DNA of 64,000 nt from positions 310,001 to 374,000 of the forward strand of contig DFNX01000016.1 of assembly GCA_002376235.1 (NCBI GenBank). The letters run 5' to 3'. The DNA comes from Neorhizobium sp. UBA3556 (GTDB lineage Bacteria > Pseudomonadota > Alphaproteobacteria > Rhizobiales > Rhizobiaceae). Below the pieces are notes generated by a model. It worked only from the letters and a program-made list of their open reading frames with translations, did not search any database and was not told the origin of the DNA. The position numbers were made by a program, and so were the translations under genes. Shown piece by piece: positions 1 through 9,200 of the stretch (the stretch's first letter is position 1; the number at the start of each line of letters is the position of its first letter).

Positions 1-5
1 GCTAT

Positions 6-28
6 ATTGCGTTTTCCCGAAACGCAAT
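6..28. other. Hairpin upstream of the Mla operon
   Basis: A 9-bp inverted repeat (ATTGCGTTT, 5-base loop, AAACGCAAT) lies just before the permease gene. No T-tract follows on either strand, so it is not a convincing terminator. It may be an operator or a leftover of an upstream element cut off by the window edge. Confidence 0.35.
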
Positions 29-73
29 CAATGCATTGCGGCAGAGACCATTTGAAGCGAGCACCCGCACCCC

Positions 74-1216
74 GTGAGTTCCAATCTGGCGAAAATCAAT
101 ACTGAAGAGTTGCCGGATGGCGCGGAACGCTATGTTCTGACGGGTGATTGGCGCAATCATTCCATTGCTGCCGTTCTCAAGGACCTGGGCCAAATCGAGA
201 AATCCGGCGGGAAGGGCAAGGTCGAAATCGACCTGTCCGGCATCTCCGGAATAGACACTGCCGGCGCCTGGCTGATTCGCCGCCTGATGACGGCGAGGAG
301 CAGCGAGGGGCAGGAGGCGACACTATCGGGCGGCAATGGCACGATCGAAGAGTTGATCGGCGCTTTGCCCGAGACGACGCCGGCACCGCCGACGCCCGGT
401 CCCGACAAGCGCAGCATATTCGAGCGCGTTTTCACCCCGCCCGGAAAGCTGGCCGTTGAAGTCGGGCGCGACTTCTACGCAGCGATGAACATCCTTGGCT
501 CCGCGGTCCGCGGCGCGCAGCTGAAATTCGGTCGCGGAGCTGGCGTGTCTCCGGCGTCGGTCGTCACCCATATCGATCGCATGGGTGTCCGCGCGGTACC
601 GATCATCGTGCTGATGTCGTTTCTGATCGGTGCGATCATTGCCCAGCAGGGCGCTTTCCAGCTGCGATATTTCGGCGCCGAAATTTTTGTCGTCGATCTC
701 GTCGGCATCCTTCAGCTTCGCGAGATCGGCGTGCTATTGACCGCCATCATGATCGCCGGTCGCTCGGGTAGCGCCATCACGGCCGAAATCGGCTCGATGA
801 AGATGCGCGAAGAAATCGATGCGCTGACGGTGATCGGCCTCAATCCGATCGGCGTACTGATTTTTCCAAGGCTTGTGGCGCTGACGATTGCATTGCCGCT
901 TCTGGCCATTATCGCAAACTTTGCAGCACTTTACGGTGCAGCGATCGTGGCTCTGCTCTATTCCGGTATTACATTCGATACCTATCTGTCGCGCCTGCAT
1001 GAGGCGATCGACCATACGTCGATTGCCTCCGGCATGATCAAGGCGCCCTTCATGGCGCTCGCAATCGGCATTGTTGCAGCCGTAGAAGGCATGAAGGTCG
1101 GCGGCAGTGCTGAATCTCTCGGCCAGCATGTGACGGCATCGGTGGTCAAAGCCATCTTCGCCGTCATCCTCATTGATGCGCTTTTTGCCATCTTCTACTC
1201 CGCGATCGACTTCTAG
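74..1216 (+). CDS. mlaE: MlaE-type lipid ABC transporter permease with N-terminal STAS domain
   Basis: Inner-membrane permease of an MCE/Mla-type ABC transporter that moves phospholipids between the inner and outer membranes. Residues about 1-95 look like a STAS domain; residues about 120-375 form the MlaE permease with several hydrophobic helices and the conserved stretch around GRSGSAITAEIGSMK. The start is GTG at 74. The STAS fusion replaces the separate MlaB subunit of E. coli. It is followed at once by the ATPase and MCE genes, so it is the first gene of a four-gene operon. The family assignment is firm; the lipid substrate and direction are inferred from the family. Confidence 0.93.
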   Translation: MSSNLAKINTEELPDGAERYVLTGDWRNHSIAAVLKDLGQIEKSGGKGKVEIDLSGISGIDTAGAWLIRRLMTARSSEGQEATLSGGNGTIEELIGALPETTPAPPTPGPDKRSIFERVFTPPGKLAVEVGRDFYAAMNILGSAVRGAQLKFGRGAGVSPASVVTHIDRMGVRAVPIIVLMSFLIGAIIAQQGAFQLRYFGAEIFVVDLVGILQLREIGVLLTAIMIAGRSGSAITAEIGSMKMREEIDALTVIGLNPIGVLIFPRLVALTIALPLLAIIANFAALYGAAIVALLYSGITFDTYLSRLHEAIDHTSIASGMIKAPFMALAIGIVAAVEGMKVGGSAESLGQHVTASVVKAIFAVILIDALFAIFYSAIDF

Positions 1217-1230
1217 GAGGCATGGATTTG
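1215..1230 (+). promoter_or_regulatory. Ribosome binding site that decides the mlaF start
   Basis: AGGAGG at 1215-1220 overlaps the mlaE stop codon. Spacing to TTG 1228 is 7 bases, while spacing to ATG 1222 is 1 base, so initiation at the TTG is more likely. Confidence 0.6.
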
Positions 1231-2076
1231 GCAGACGAGCAGCAGACCATGGAAAGAAAACCGAAGGACGATCGACAAATCGTTCTCTCCGTGCGCGATC
1301 TGACGGTCGGTTTCGGCGAGAAAATCGTTCTCGACAATCTCAATCTGGATATCTACCGCGGCGAAATCCTCGGCTTTGTTGGTGCGTCCGGCACAGGCAA
1401 GTCGGTGCTGATGCGCACGGTATTGCGGCTGTTGCCGCATCGTTCAGGCAAGATCGAAATTCTCGGCTCGAACTATGAGGAAGCCTCGGATGAAGAGCGC
1501 ATTGCGCTCGATACCCGGCTCGGCGTGCTCTTCCAGCACGGAGCACTGTTTTCCGCCCTGACGGTGAAGGAAAACATCCAGCTGCCGATGCGCGAATATC
1601 TCGATCTTCCGCAGTCGCTGATGGATGAGCTGGCTTACGTGAAGCTCGAAATGGTCGGCCTTCCGCCGGATGCTGCAGACAAGTACCCGTCGGAACTCTC
1701 GGGCGGCATGATCAAGCGTGCAGCACTTGCCCGCGCCCTGGCGCTCGATCCGGATCTCGTCTTCCTCGACGAGCCGACTTCGGGCCTCGATCCGATCGGT
1801 GCCGCCGATTTCGATGCGCTGATCGCCAAGCTGCGCGATACGCTCGGCCTTACCGTCTATATGGTGACCCACGACCTCGACAGCCTGTTTTCGGTCTGTG
1901 ACCGTATTGCCGTGCTCGGCCAGAAACGGGTATTGGTGGAAGGTACGCTGCAGGATATGTTCGAGTTTGATGATCCGTGGGTTCAGTCCTATTTCCGCGG
2001 CAAGCGTGCGCGCACCGTCGTGACCAATGAAAACCAGCCGCCGGCAGACGCAGGCCCGACAGACGCAGGGAAGTGA
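1228..2076 (+). CDS. mlaF: MlaF-type ABC transporter ATP-binding protein
   Basis: ATPase subunit that powers the MlaE-type permease. Visible motifs are Walker A (GASGTGKS), the ABC signature (LSGGMIKRAALARALA), Walker B with catalytic Glu (LVFLDEPTSGLDP) and the H-loop (VTHD). It is 282 residues from the chosen TTG start at 1228. That start is preferred because a perfect AGGAGG at 1215-1220 lies 7 bases before it, whereas the in-frame ATG at 1222 is only one base from the AGGAGG. The gene lies 11 bases after mlaE and 8 bases before the MCE gene, so the three are probably translated from one mRNA. Confidence 0.93.
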   Translation: MADEQQTMERKPKDDRQIVLSVRDLTVGFGEKIVLDNLNLDIYRGEILGFVGASGTGKSVLMRTVLRLLPHRSGKIEILGSNYEEASDEERIALDTRLGVLFQHGALFSALTVKENIQLPMREYLDLPQSLMDELAYVKLEMVGLPPDAADKYPSELSGGMIKRAALARALALDPDLVFLDEPTSGLDPIGAADFDALIAKLRDTLGLTVYMVTHDLDSLFSVCDRIAVLGQKRVLVEGTLQDMFEFDDPWVQSYFRGKRARTVVTNENQPPADAGPTDAGK

Positions 2077-2084
2077 TCTAACCC

Positions 2085-3455
2085 ATGGAAACCAAAGCAA
2101 ATTACGCCCTGGTGGGTTTCTTCACGCTCCTCGTGATCGCAGCCGCCTTCGGCTTCGTCTACTGGATGGCGCAATCCGGCCGCGGCGGCCCTATGGCCGA
2201 GCTTGCGATTCGCATTCCCGGCTCCGCAAACGGCCTTTCCGTCGGCTCCCCGGTTCGTTTCAACGGTATTGCCGTCGGTTCCGTGCGTGGCCTGACGATC
2301 GATCCGGATGATCCACGCTATTCGATCGCCTTTACCGAAGTGCGCGCCGACGCGCCGGTCTACCAGACCACCAAGGCAGTGCTTGAAGTGCAGGGGCTGA
2401 CGGGTGCTGCCTATATCGAGCTTTCCGGCGGCGCCAAGGGCGAGGAAAATATTCTGAAGAAATCGATGGAGGCAGGTCGCCCGGCAGTGCTGATCGCCGA
2501 CCAGTCGAGCGTGACAAACCTTCTGGCGACGGCCGACAAGATCCTTGAACGGGCCGATCAGGCGATCGGTGACATCCAGGGCTTTGTAGGCGATGCACGA
2601 GGGCCGCTGACCCAGACGATCCGCAACGTCGAAACGTTTACCGCCGCACTCAGCAACAATTCGGGCAATATCGACGAGTTCCTGCACAGCCTTTCCACTC
2701 TGTCGTCAACCGTCGACAGGGTTTCCGGCACGCTCAACTCGACGCTTGAAGCCGCTGACCAGTTGGTTCGCGCCATCGACGCGCAACGCATCAACCAGAT
2801 CGTCGGCAATGCAGAGCGTGTCACGCGCAATGTTGCCAATGCATCCGAAAACTTCGGTCCGCTGGTGGCGACTGTCCAGACGACAGCGACGAATTTCGCC
2901 CAGGTCGGCGCAGACGCACAGAAGGTGCTTAATCGCGCGGATAGCCTGCTGGCTGCGGTCGATCCGAGCCAGGTTGGCACGGCGATCCAAAACATCTCGG
3001 CGGCGTCGGAAGATGCGCGTCAGACACTGGCTTCGGCCCGCAGTGTGGTTGACGATGTTTCGCATCGCTCCGAGGACATCAACAAGGCGATCACCGATTT
3101 CACCGAACTGGCGACCAAGCTCAATAATGCATCGAGCCGCGTCGATGGCATCCTCGCAAAGGTCGATGGCCTCGTTTCGAGCGATGACTCCCAAGGCCTG
3201 TTTGCCGAAGCGCGCAAGACGCTCGAATCCTTCCGTACCGTGGCTGACAATATCAACGCGCGCGTCGGGCCTATTGCCGACAACCTGCAGCGTTTCTCGT
3301 CCAGCGGCCTTGGCGACGTGAAGGCGCTCGTGGACGACACGCGCCGCACGGTGAACTCGCTCAACCAGACCATCACCAATTTCGACCAGAACCCGCAGCG
3401 TTTGATCTTCGGCGGCGAGACCGTCAAGGAATACGACGGCAGGACGAGACGTTAA
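2085..3455 (+). CDS. mlaD: MlaD-type MCE domain protein
   Basis: Substrate-binding MCE protein of the lipid transporter, anchored in the inner membrane by one N-terminal helix (residues about 7-27) and facing the periplasm. Residues about 38-120 are the MCE/MlaD domain (around GSANGLSVGSPVRFNGIAVG). The remaining 300 or so residues are Asn/Ser/Thr-rich and strongly helical, with methyl-accepting-protein-like heptads. It is 456 residues, much longer than E. coli MlaD (about 180), which resembles the extended MCE proteins of alphaproteobacteria. It sits between the ATPase and a lipoprotein gene. The family is certain; the role of the helical tail (perhaps a periplasm-spanning needle) is inference. 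Confidence 0.9.
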   Translation: METKANYALVGFFTLLVIAAAFGFVYWMAQSGRGGPMAELAIRIPGSANGLSVGSPVRFNGIAVGSVRGLTIDPDDPRYSIAFTEVRADAPVYQTTKAVLEVQGLTGAAYIELSGGAKGEENILKKSMEAGRPAVLIADQSSVTNLLATADKILERADQAIGDIQGFVGDARGPLTQTIRNVETFTAALSNNSGNIDEFLHSLSTLSSTVDRVSGTLNSTLEAADQLVRAIDAQRINQIVGNAERVTRNVANASENFGPLVATVQTTATNFAQVGADAQKVLNRADSLLAAVDPSQVGTAIQNISAASEDARQTLASARSVVDDVSHRSEDINKAITDFTELATKLNNASSRVDGILAKVDGLVSSDDSQGLFAEARKTLESFRTVADNINARVGPIADNLQRFSSSGLGDVKALVDDTRRTVNSLNQTITNFDQNPQRLIFGGETVKEYDGRTRR

Positions 3456-3482
3456 GGCTAAAGGGCCAAGGGCAGGAAGTTC

Positions 3483-4097
3483 ATGAGCGTATCCAAGTCT
3501 CCTAAAATCCCGGCCGGCCGCCGTTCCCTGGCTCTGGCCCTGCCGATGCTTGCGGCGCTGTTGAGCAGCTGTGGCACCAAGGCAAACAACGACACGTTCG
3601 ACCTGTCGCTGACGCCCGCAACCTCCGGTCCCTCGGTGAAGAACCGCCAGATCCTCGTGCCGGAACCGACTGCGGTAAAAATGCTGGACAGCGAACAGGT
3701 CGTCGTCCGCGTCTCTCCGTCGGAGGTGCAGTATCTCGCCAATTCCCGCTGGGGCGACCGCCTGCCGCGTCTGGTTCAGTCCAAACTCGTTGAAGCCTTC
3801 GAGAATTCCGGCCGTGTCGGCGGTGTCGGCAAACCGGGGCAGGGACTTGCGATCGACTATCAGGTAGTCACAGACATCCGCGCCTTCGAAGTCACGACCG
3901 GCGGCAGCCGTGTCGCCAATGTCGAGATTTCGGCAAAGATCCTCAATGATCGCAATGGCAGCGTCCGCGCACAATCCGTCTTCAAGGGAACTTCTCCGGT
4001 TCGCGGAACCGAGAACAGCGATTTTGTCGAAGCGCTTGACCGCGCCTACGCCAAGGTCGGCGGCGAGATTGTCGACTGGGCATTGAAATCGATGTGA
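3483..4097 (+). CDS. ABC-type transport auxiliary lipoprotein (PqiC/ABC_trans_aux-like)
   Basis: Predicted outer-membrane or periplasmic lipoprotein serving the MCE transporter. It has a signal peptide ending in lipobox LSSC with Cys30 as the lipidation site. The 204-residue body carries the auxiliary-lipoprotein pattern (VRVSPSEVQYLANSRWGDRL, then the SRPV-like region and a VDWAL C-terminus). This family is typical of Pqi and MCE operons, not of classical E. coli mla, where MlaC and MlaA play the bridging part. No mlaC-like gene is seen here. It follows the MCE gene by 27 bases and ends the operon. Confidence 0.82.
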   Translation: MSVSKSPKIPAGRRSLALALPMLAALLSSCGTKANNDTFDLSLTPATSGPSVKNRQILVPEPTAVKMLDSEQVVVRVSPSEVQYLANSRWGDRLPRLVQSKLVEAFENSGRVGGVGKPGQGLAIDYQVVTDIRAFEVTTGGSRVANVEISAKILNDRNGSVRAQSVFKGTSPVRGTENSDFVEALDRAYAKVGGEIVDWALKSM

Positions 4098-4162
4098 TTT
4101 TTAAGCGGGCACGCTAAGCTTCCCTGGTCCGAATCGATTGAGATCGTTCAGGGAAGGTGCCG

Positions 4163-4684
4163 ATGCTGATCATTCTTGCCGGTTTGCCGGGGAGCGGAAA
4201 GACAACACTCGCAAAAGCACTGGCGCGCCGGCTTGGCGCTGTTCATGTCCGCGTCGACACGATCGAACAGAATATCCGCAACACGGGCGCCGAAGTCGGC
4301 CCTCTTGGATATATGGTCGCCTACGGGGTGGCCGAGGATAATCTTGCGCTTGGACATATCGTTGTCGCGGATTCGGTAAACAGCTTGACGATCACCCGCA
4401 GGGCATGGCGCGCGGCAGCCGAACGGCAAGGCGTGCCCTCAGCTGACATCTGGGTCAGGTGTTCGGACAGAAACGAGCATCGCCGCCGCGTCGAGACGCG
4501 CGTGACCGACGTTGCGGGATTGGTAAAGCCCGATTGGGCTGCGACCGAGGCGCGTATTTTCGAAAGCTGGGAGACCGAGCCGCTTATCGTCGAAACGGCC
4601 GGCCGCTCACCGGAAGAGATCGCTGTCGATCTGATCTCCAGATTGCAAATGGAGGAAGGCCTCGCCGCAACGTCGGACGAATGA
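4163..4684 (+). CDS. P-loop kinase of the AAA_33 / zeta-toxin-like superfamily
   Basis: Small nucleotide-binding protein of 173 residues. Walker A is at the extreme N-terminus (LAGLPGSGKTTLAKALARRL), followed by a DTIEQ segment like the substrate-binding region of small-molecule kinases (gluconate kinase, adenylylsulfate kinase), and an Arg-rich lid region (RNEHRRRVETRV). ATG 4163 is chosen over GTG 4157 because GGGAAGG at 4151-4157 gives a 5-base spacing. The true substrate cannot be read from sequence. It stands alone downstream of the lipoprotein gene, with no antitoxin-like partner, so a toxin role is unlikely. Confidence 0.75.
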   Translation: MLIILAGLPGSGKTTLAKALARRLGAVHVRVDTIEQNIRNTGAEVGPLGYMVAYGVAEDNLALGHIVVADSVNSLTITRRAWRAAAERQGVPSADIWVRCSDRNEHRRRVETRVTDVAGLVKPDWAATEARIFESWETEPLIVETAGRSPEEIAVDLISRLQMEEGLAATSDE

Positions 4685-4829
4685 TAACCGTTCTCTGTCT
4701 TCACGGAGGAGAGGTTCCTGTACAGGGGGCATCACACGCTAAACGCCAAAGTTTGGTTTCGGGCCCTTGCGGACGTCTTACCTGCAATCTTCATAGTCTA
4801 GCGAAATTCAATCGACTGGAGACTATCGC

Positions 4830-5231
4830 ATGTTTCGCAACGTGGTTCTGCTATGCGCGGCCATAGTTATCAACGGAAGCGGCGCTTTGGCCGAAGAGAA
4901 TGTCCCCACCAAGATTTTTCGCTACGCCATCCTCATCGACCAACATGAGCCAATCTACGGCGAAGTGACGTGTTCGAAATATCCGTGCCAGTTGGTTGAC
5001 CACAAGAATCCCGACATCGACCTCTCTCTTAGCCGCTACGGCGACACCACCGTCCGCCCGATCGTCTATTGCAGGCCAGAAAACTGTTTCATTCCCTATC
5101 GATCCGTGAACATCGACTTGAGCCAAACCGGGAAGCTCCTCAAGTTTAGCTTGCGCGAAGGTTCCGAGCCGGGGCGTCAGGCAGTCCTTCTTCAAAGCCG
5201 CCATCTGGGCGAGATCATCATCGCTTTTTGA
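4830..5231 (+). CDS. Small secreted protein of unknown function with paired cysteines
   Basis: I do not recognise this family. The 133-residue product has a clear signal peptide (MFRNVVLLCAAIVINGSG, cleavage near ALA-EE). The mature part has two CX4C pairs (CSKYPC and CRPENC), which suggests periplasmic disulfides, and otherwise looks like a small beta-rich domain. ATG 4830 follows GGAGA by 8 bases. It is flanked by the P-loop kinase gene (145 bases upstream) and a convergent LysE gene. A resemblance to invasion-associated-locus-B-type periplasmic proteins is possible but I cannot establish it. Confidence 0.7.
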   Translation: MFRNVVLLCAAIVINGSGALAEENVPTKIFRYAILIDQHEPIYGEVTCSKYPCQLVDHKNPDIDLSLSRYGDTTVRPIVYCRPENCFIPYRSVNIDLSQTGKLLKFSLREGSEPGRQAVLLQSRHLGEIIIAF

Positions 5232-5313
5232 TTTCTGATTACCGCTAATGACGCTTCTGCGACATAACACCTAACTGCTCATCGCAGACCAAACGCCCGG
5301 ATACGCAAGATCA

Positions 5314-5940
5314 TCACAATCTCTCGGAAATGAGCCGCAAGCCGAAGGCTGCAAGCAGGGTCCCGATGCCGCGCTCGATCCAGCGTCCGAAACGCTCGTA
5401 AGCCTGCCGCGCCGTTCTGCCGGACAACAGTACCGTCACGAGACCGTACCAGAGGATTTCGAGCGCAAACCCTCCAAACAGGATTGTCAGCTTGACCCAC
5501 ATGGCAGTCTCCGCCGGGACGGCGACGGCGTATAGGCCGATGAAGAAGGCAATCCCCTTGGGATTGGAGAGGTTCACCAATATCCCCATCCGCAGGCCCC
5601 GCAACAGGCTTCCTGAAACGCCGCCTTCCCGGGACACGGCTGCTTGCGACCCAGCCGACATCCAGGCCATCAGGCCCAGATAGACAAGATAACAGCCGCC
5701 GGCGATCTGGATCAGACCGGCAAGCCAGCTGACGCGAGTGAGAACCAATACAAGTCCGGTCATAGACAGGACGGCGTAGAATGTTGCCGCGATGGCAAGG
5801 CCGAAGGTTGCACCGAAGGCTGAAGAACGCGCCCCTGACACTGCCAGCCTGCTGATGAGCGCGAAATTCGGTCCAGGACTAATCACCACGGCCGCATAGA
5901 GCCCCAGTGTCGTGAGTATGATTGTCAGTTCCGTGCTCAT
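5314..5940 (-). CDS. LysE/RhtB family amino-acid exporter
   Basis: Inner-membrane translocator of the LysE family, which exports amino acids or related small metabolites. The 208-residue protein has about six hydrophobic helices and the family motif near the N-terminus (SPGPNFALISRLAVSGARS), followed by GATFGLA. The start is ATG 5940 (MSTELTII), preceded by a GGTGGAG sequence; a longer in-frame extension to 5979 lacks family support. It stands as a single gene, convergent with the secreted-protein gene. The substrate is unknown. Confidence 0.88.
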   Translation of the reverse strand: MSTELTIILTTLGLYAAVVISPGPNFALISRLAVSGARSSAFGATFGLAIAATFYAVLSMTGLVLVLTRVSWLAGLIQIAGGCYLVYLGLMAWMSAGSQAAVSREGGVSGSLLRGLRMGILVNLSNPKGIAFFIGLYAVAVPAETAMWVKLTILFGGFALEILWYGLVTVLLSGRTARQAYERFGRWIERGIGTLLAAFGLRLISERL

Positions 5941-6142
5941 CTCAGCCTCTGCTCCACCGATGCAACGCCATGTCCTCACGTTTTCATGTGGCGGCAGATG
6001 AGCCCGCGTTTGAAAGCGGTGTCAATAGCAGCAAATATCGCTTCCGCCTCATGATGGACTTCGGCCCGAAGCGGTCAATGCCCTCGGACTGCTGAGCAAT
6101 CATTTTCCCCGGATGATCAAGAGTGAGATCACCACCCCTCAA

Positions 6143-6176
6143 ATGAAAAGGCCGCCCCGAAAGGCGGCCTTTTCAT
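6143..6176. terminator. Bidirectional intrinsic terminator after the GPR-like gene
   Basis: A 14-bp perfect stem (ATGAAAAGGCCGCC / GGCGGCCTTTTCAT, loop CCGAAA) is flanked by A and T runs, so it can stop transcripts on both strands. It lies 25 bases beyond the stop codon of the giant minus-strand gene. Confidence 0.85.
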
Positions 6177-6200
6177 GTTTGTCAGTTGTCTTGTTCGATC

Positions 6201-9200
6201 TCAGCCGAAACGGCCGGCTGCGTGGGCAAGCATCGTGTAGACCTTGCCGGTATCGGACGTCAGATAGCTCTGGGTCACGGTGCGGTCGCGGTCGGTGCGG
6301 GCAACGTCGGCGAGCAGCTTTTCGAAGTCCGAAATGTAGCGGTCGACGGCGGTGCGGAATTCCGGCTCGCGATCGTATTTGCGCTTGATGTCGTCGAATG
6401 TCTGCTGGCCCTTCAACGTGTAGAGCCTGCGGGTGAAGACATCGCGCTCGCCGCGCTGGTAACGACGCCACAGATCGACGGAGGCGTCATGATCGATGGC
6501 GCGGGCGATATCGACCGAGAGCGAATTCAGCGATTCCACCATGTGACGCGGGTTGCGGTTGTCGCCATTGGCAGTCCGCGGTGCCTGAGCCGGCTCGGCT
6601 GGGCGGGCAGCCGGTGCGCGGGCAGGAGCCTGACCTGCGGTCTCGTCACGCGATGCACCACGCAGGAGATCGCTGATCCAGCCGCCCTGGCCGGCCGGAG
6701 CCGCCGGCTCGGCAGGACGCGCAGTCGGCGCAGTAGGCTGAGCTGCAGGCTTGCCTGCGGGCAGGGTGCCGCGCAGCATGCCGGCGGTATAGGCATCGTT
6801 GCGGGGCTGTGCCTGAGAAGGAGCCTGGGTCTGAGCCGGCTGCTGGGCGATTTGCTGCTGCGGACGAACCGGAGCAGCCGGGGCGCTCGGTGCCTTGGCC
6901 TGGCTCGCTTCCGCCACTTCGAGCTGCTGCGAAGAGCGGCCGACGAGCTGCGAGATTTCCTGCAGGGCCTTGATCTGCTCGGATACCGCGCGACGCATGG
7001 CGGCAGCGCTTTCCTTGGCTTCTTCCGGCAGGTCGAAGGCGCCGCGCTTCAGTTCCGAGCGGGTGGCATCGAGTTCCTGGCGGATATCCTGCGCCGAGCG
7101 ACGGATCTCGTCTGTCGCGCCGGAGAAACGGCCGACCGCTTCCTCGACAGACTGGCGCAGGCTCTCGCGAAGATGGTTGGCGGCCGCGTCCGAACGCTGG
7201 GAGGCCTCGCCCATCAGGCGTTCGACATCGCCAAGCGAACCGGAAATGTTGCCGCGCATATGCTCGGCGATTTCGCGGGCACGCTTCTCTGCATCCGAAA
7301 GCGTCGTCTCGATCGTACGGTTGGCTTCTTCACCGGCGTCAAGCAGGGCGGCGCGCATGACCTGAGCGGTATTCTCGGCGCGCTGCTGGGTCTCGCCAAG
7401 GCGGCGGCCGATATCGACAAAGGACGCATGCAGGCCTTCACGCAGCTTGTCGCCGACATTGGCCGTGCGTTCTTCTGCGCGCTCGAAGGCACCATCCACC
7501 AGCGCGGTGAGGTTGCGCAGTGTTGCTTCGATCTCGTCGGAGCGCTTGACCAAGCCGACAGACAGGCTGCGCAGTGCATCCTGACGTTCGTCCAGCGTGC
7601 TTACGAGGTTCGACTGGGCAGCATTGAGAAGCTCGGATGCCTGGGCGAGAACCTTCGAATGGTCCTCGAACCGGCCGACGATACCGCCGACCTGGCTGAG
7701 TGTCTGGCCGGAAATATTGACCAGCCGATCGATGTTGTTTTCGAGAAGACGCGTGGAGCCGGCAACCAGATCTGCTGCGGAACCTGCCGAATGGGCGAAG
7801 CGCGATGCGGTCTGATCGAGCTTCTGATCGGTCGCCGCAAGCTGTTCGGCCGCATTCTCAACGAGAGTGGCGATGTGAACATTGCTGCTCGAAAGCCGCT
7901 CGATAATGCCGTCGACATTGGTAAGCAGGCTCTGCTCAGCGCCGCGAACCATGTGGGCTGCTGCCTCGGTGCGCTGGTTGAGTGCTGCAAGCGTCTCGTT
8001 GGTGCGGGCCGCAATGGCATCGACCAGCGCGGCGTTCTCTTCACGGATGCGGGCGCTGGTTTCCTTCGCGGCCGAGGCGAGACGCTCGGCGCTCTGCTGC
8101 GACGAGGAGGTCAGCCATTCGGCAGTCTGCTGTGTTGCAGCCGTCATGCGCTCTGCACTCTGCTGAGAGGCGGATGTCAGGCGATCGGCACCTTGCTGGG
8201 CTGCTGCTTCCATGCGCTCGGCGGCGGTCCGGCCGGTTTCGGCATAGGCCTCGACCATCGGCTTGGCCTTCTCGTCGAGCAGGCGGGACAGTTCTTCCGA
8301 ACGGCTTGCAAGCATCGAGTTAAGGTCGCGCGAGCGGGTGTCGAGTGCGGTGCGGATCGCATCGCCTCGGGCTGCCAGCGCGCGGTCGACGGCATCGAGC
8401 GCCACATCGAGTTCGCCTGCGGCATCCGAAAGTGTCGAGCGGATCGACTGGCCGCGATTGTCGAGAGCCTGTTCGGCATTTTCAAGCGCGCTAGAGATCG
8501 CGTTGACCTGCTGCTTCACCAGCTTGTCGGCTTCCGCCACCTTGCTGACGATCGCGCTTCCGGCTTCGGAGAAGGCCTGAGCCACGGTTGCGGCCTGGCC
8601 GGCGAGGCGGCTCTGGGTTTCGGAGATGCGCCCGACGATCTCGTTGGAGCGGTCCTCGATCGAACGGGTGAACTCTTCGTTGCGGCTTGTAAGTTCCTGG
8701 GTGAACTCGGAACCGGCACGTGACAGCGTTTCGGCAGACCGGCTGGCTTCGCTGTTCATGCCCTGACCGGCTTCGGCCACAGCATCGCGAAGCGAAGAAG
8801 CAAAACCGACAGCTTTGCCTTCGATGGTCTTGGCGACGTTTTCGAGACCGAAGGAGAGAGCCCGGTCCATAGTGCCGAAACGTTCTTCGATATGCGCCGT
8901 GCGGCCGTCGAGGGTTTCCGCGATACGGGCAGCAGCGTCCGTGCTCGTCTGTTCGAGTGCATTCGTCCGCTCGTCGATCGCGCGGGTGATCCTTTCCGCG
9001 GCCTCGCCAGTAGCGCGTTCGATCTCGATTCCACGGCTGTTGACGGTCTCGGAGACTCGGTCGGCTGCAGCGTTGGAAATGCGTTCCAGTTCGGCGGTGC
9101 GGGCGGCAAGTGCATCGGCAAGGCTGCTTCCGGCACCATCGACAATGGCGCTGACGCTGAGAACCTCATTATGGATGCGATCCTCAAGTCCGCCGAAGGT

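Noticed and set aside
2706..3974. 422-codon open frame opposite the MCE gene
   Set aside because: Antisense to two certain genes and without a domain.
4163..4684. Zeta-toxin role for the P-loop kinase
   Set aside because: No epsilon-like antitoxin beside it, and the protein matches general small-molecule kinases of the same superfamily equally well.
6186..8723. 845-codon open frame on the plus strand within the GPR-like gene
   Set aside because: It mirrors the biased codon usage of the minus-strand gene; its translation is Arg/Gly/Cys-rich with no domain, and a long conserved gene occupies the other strand.
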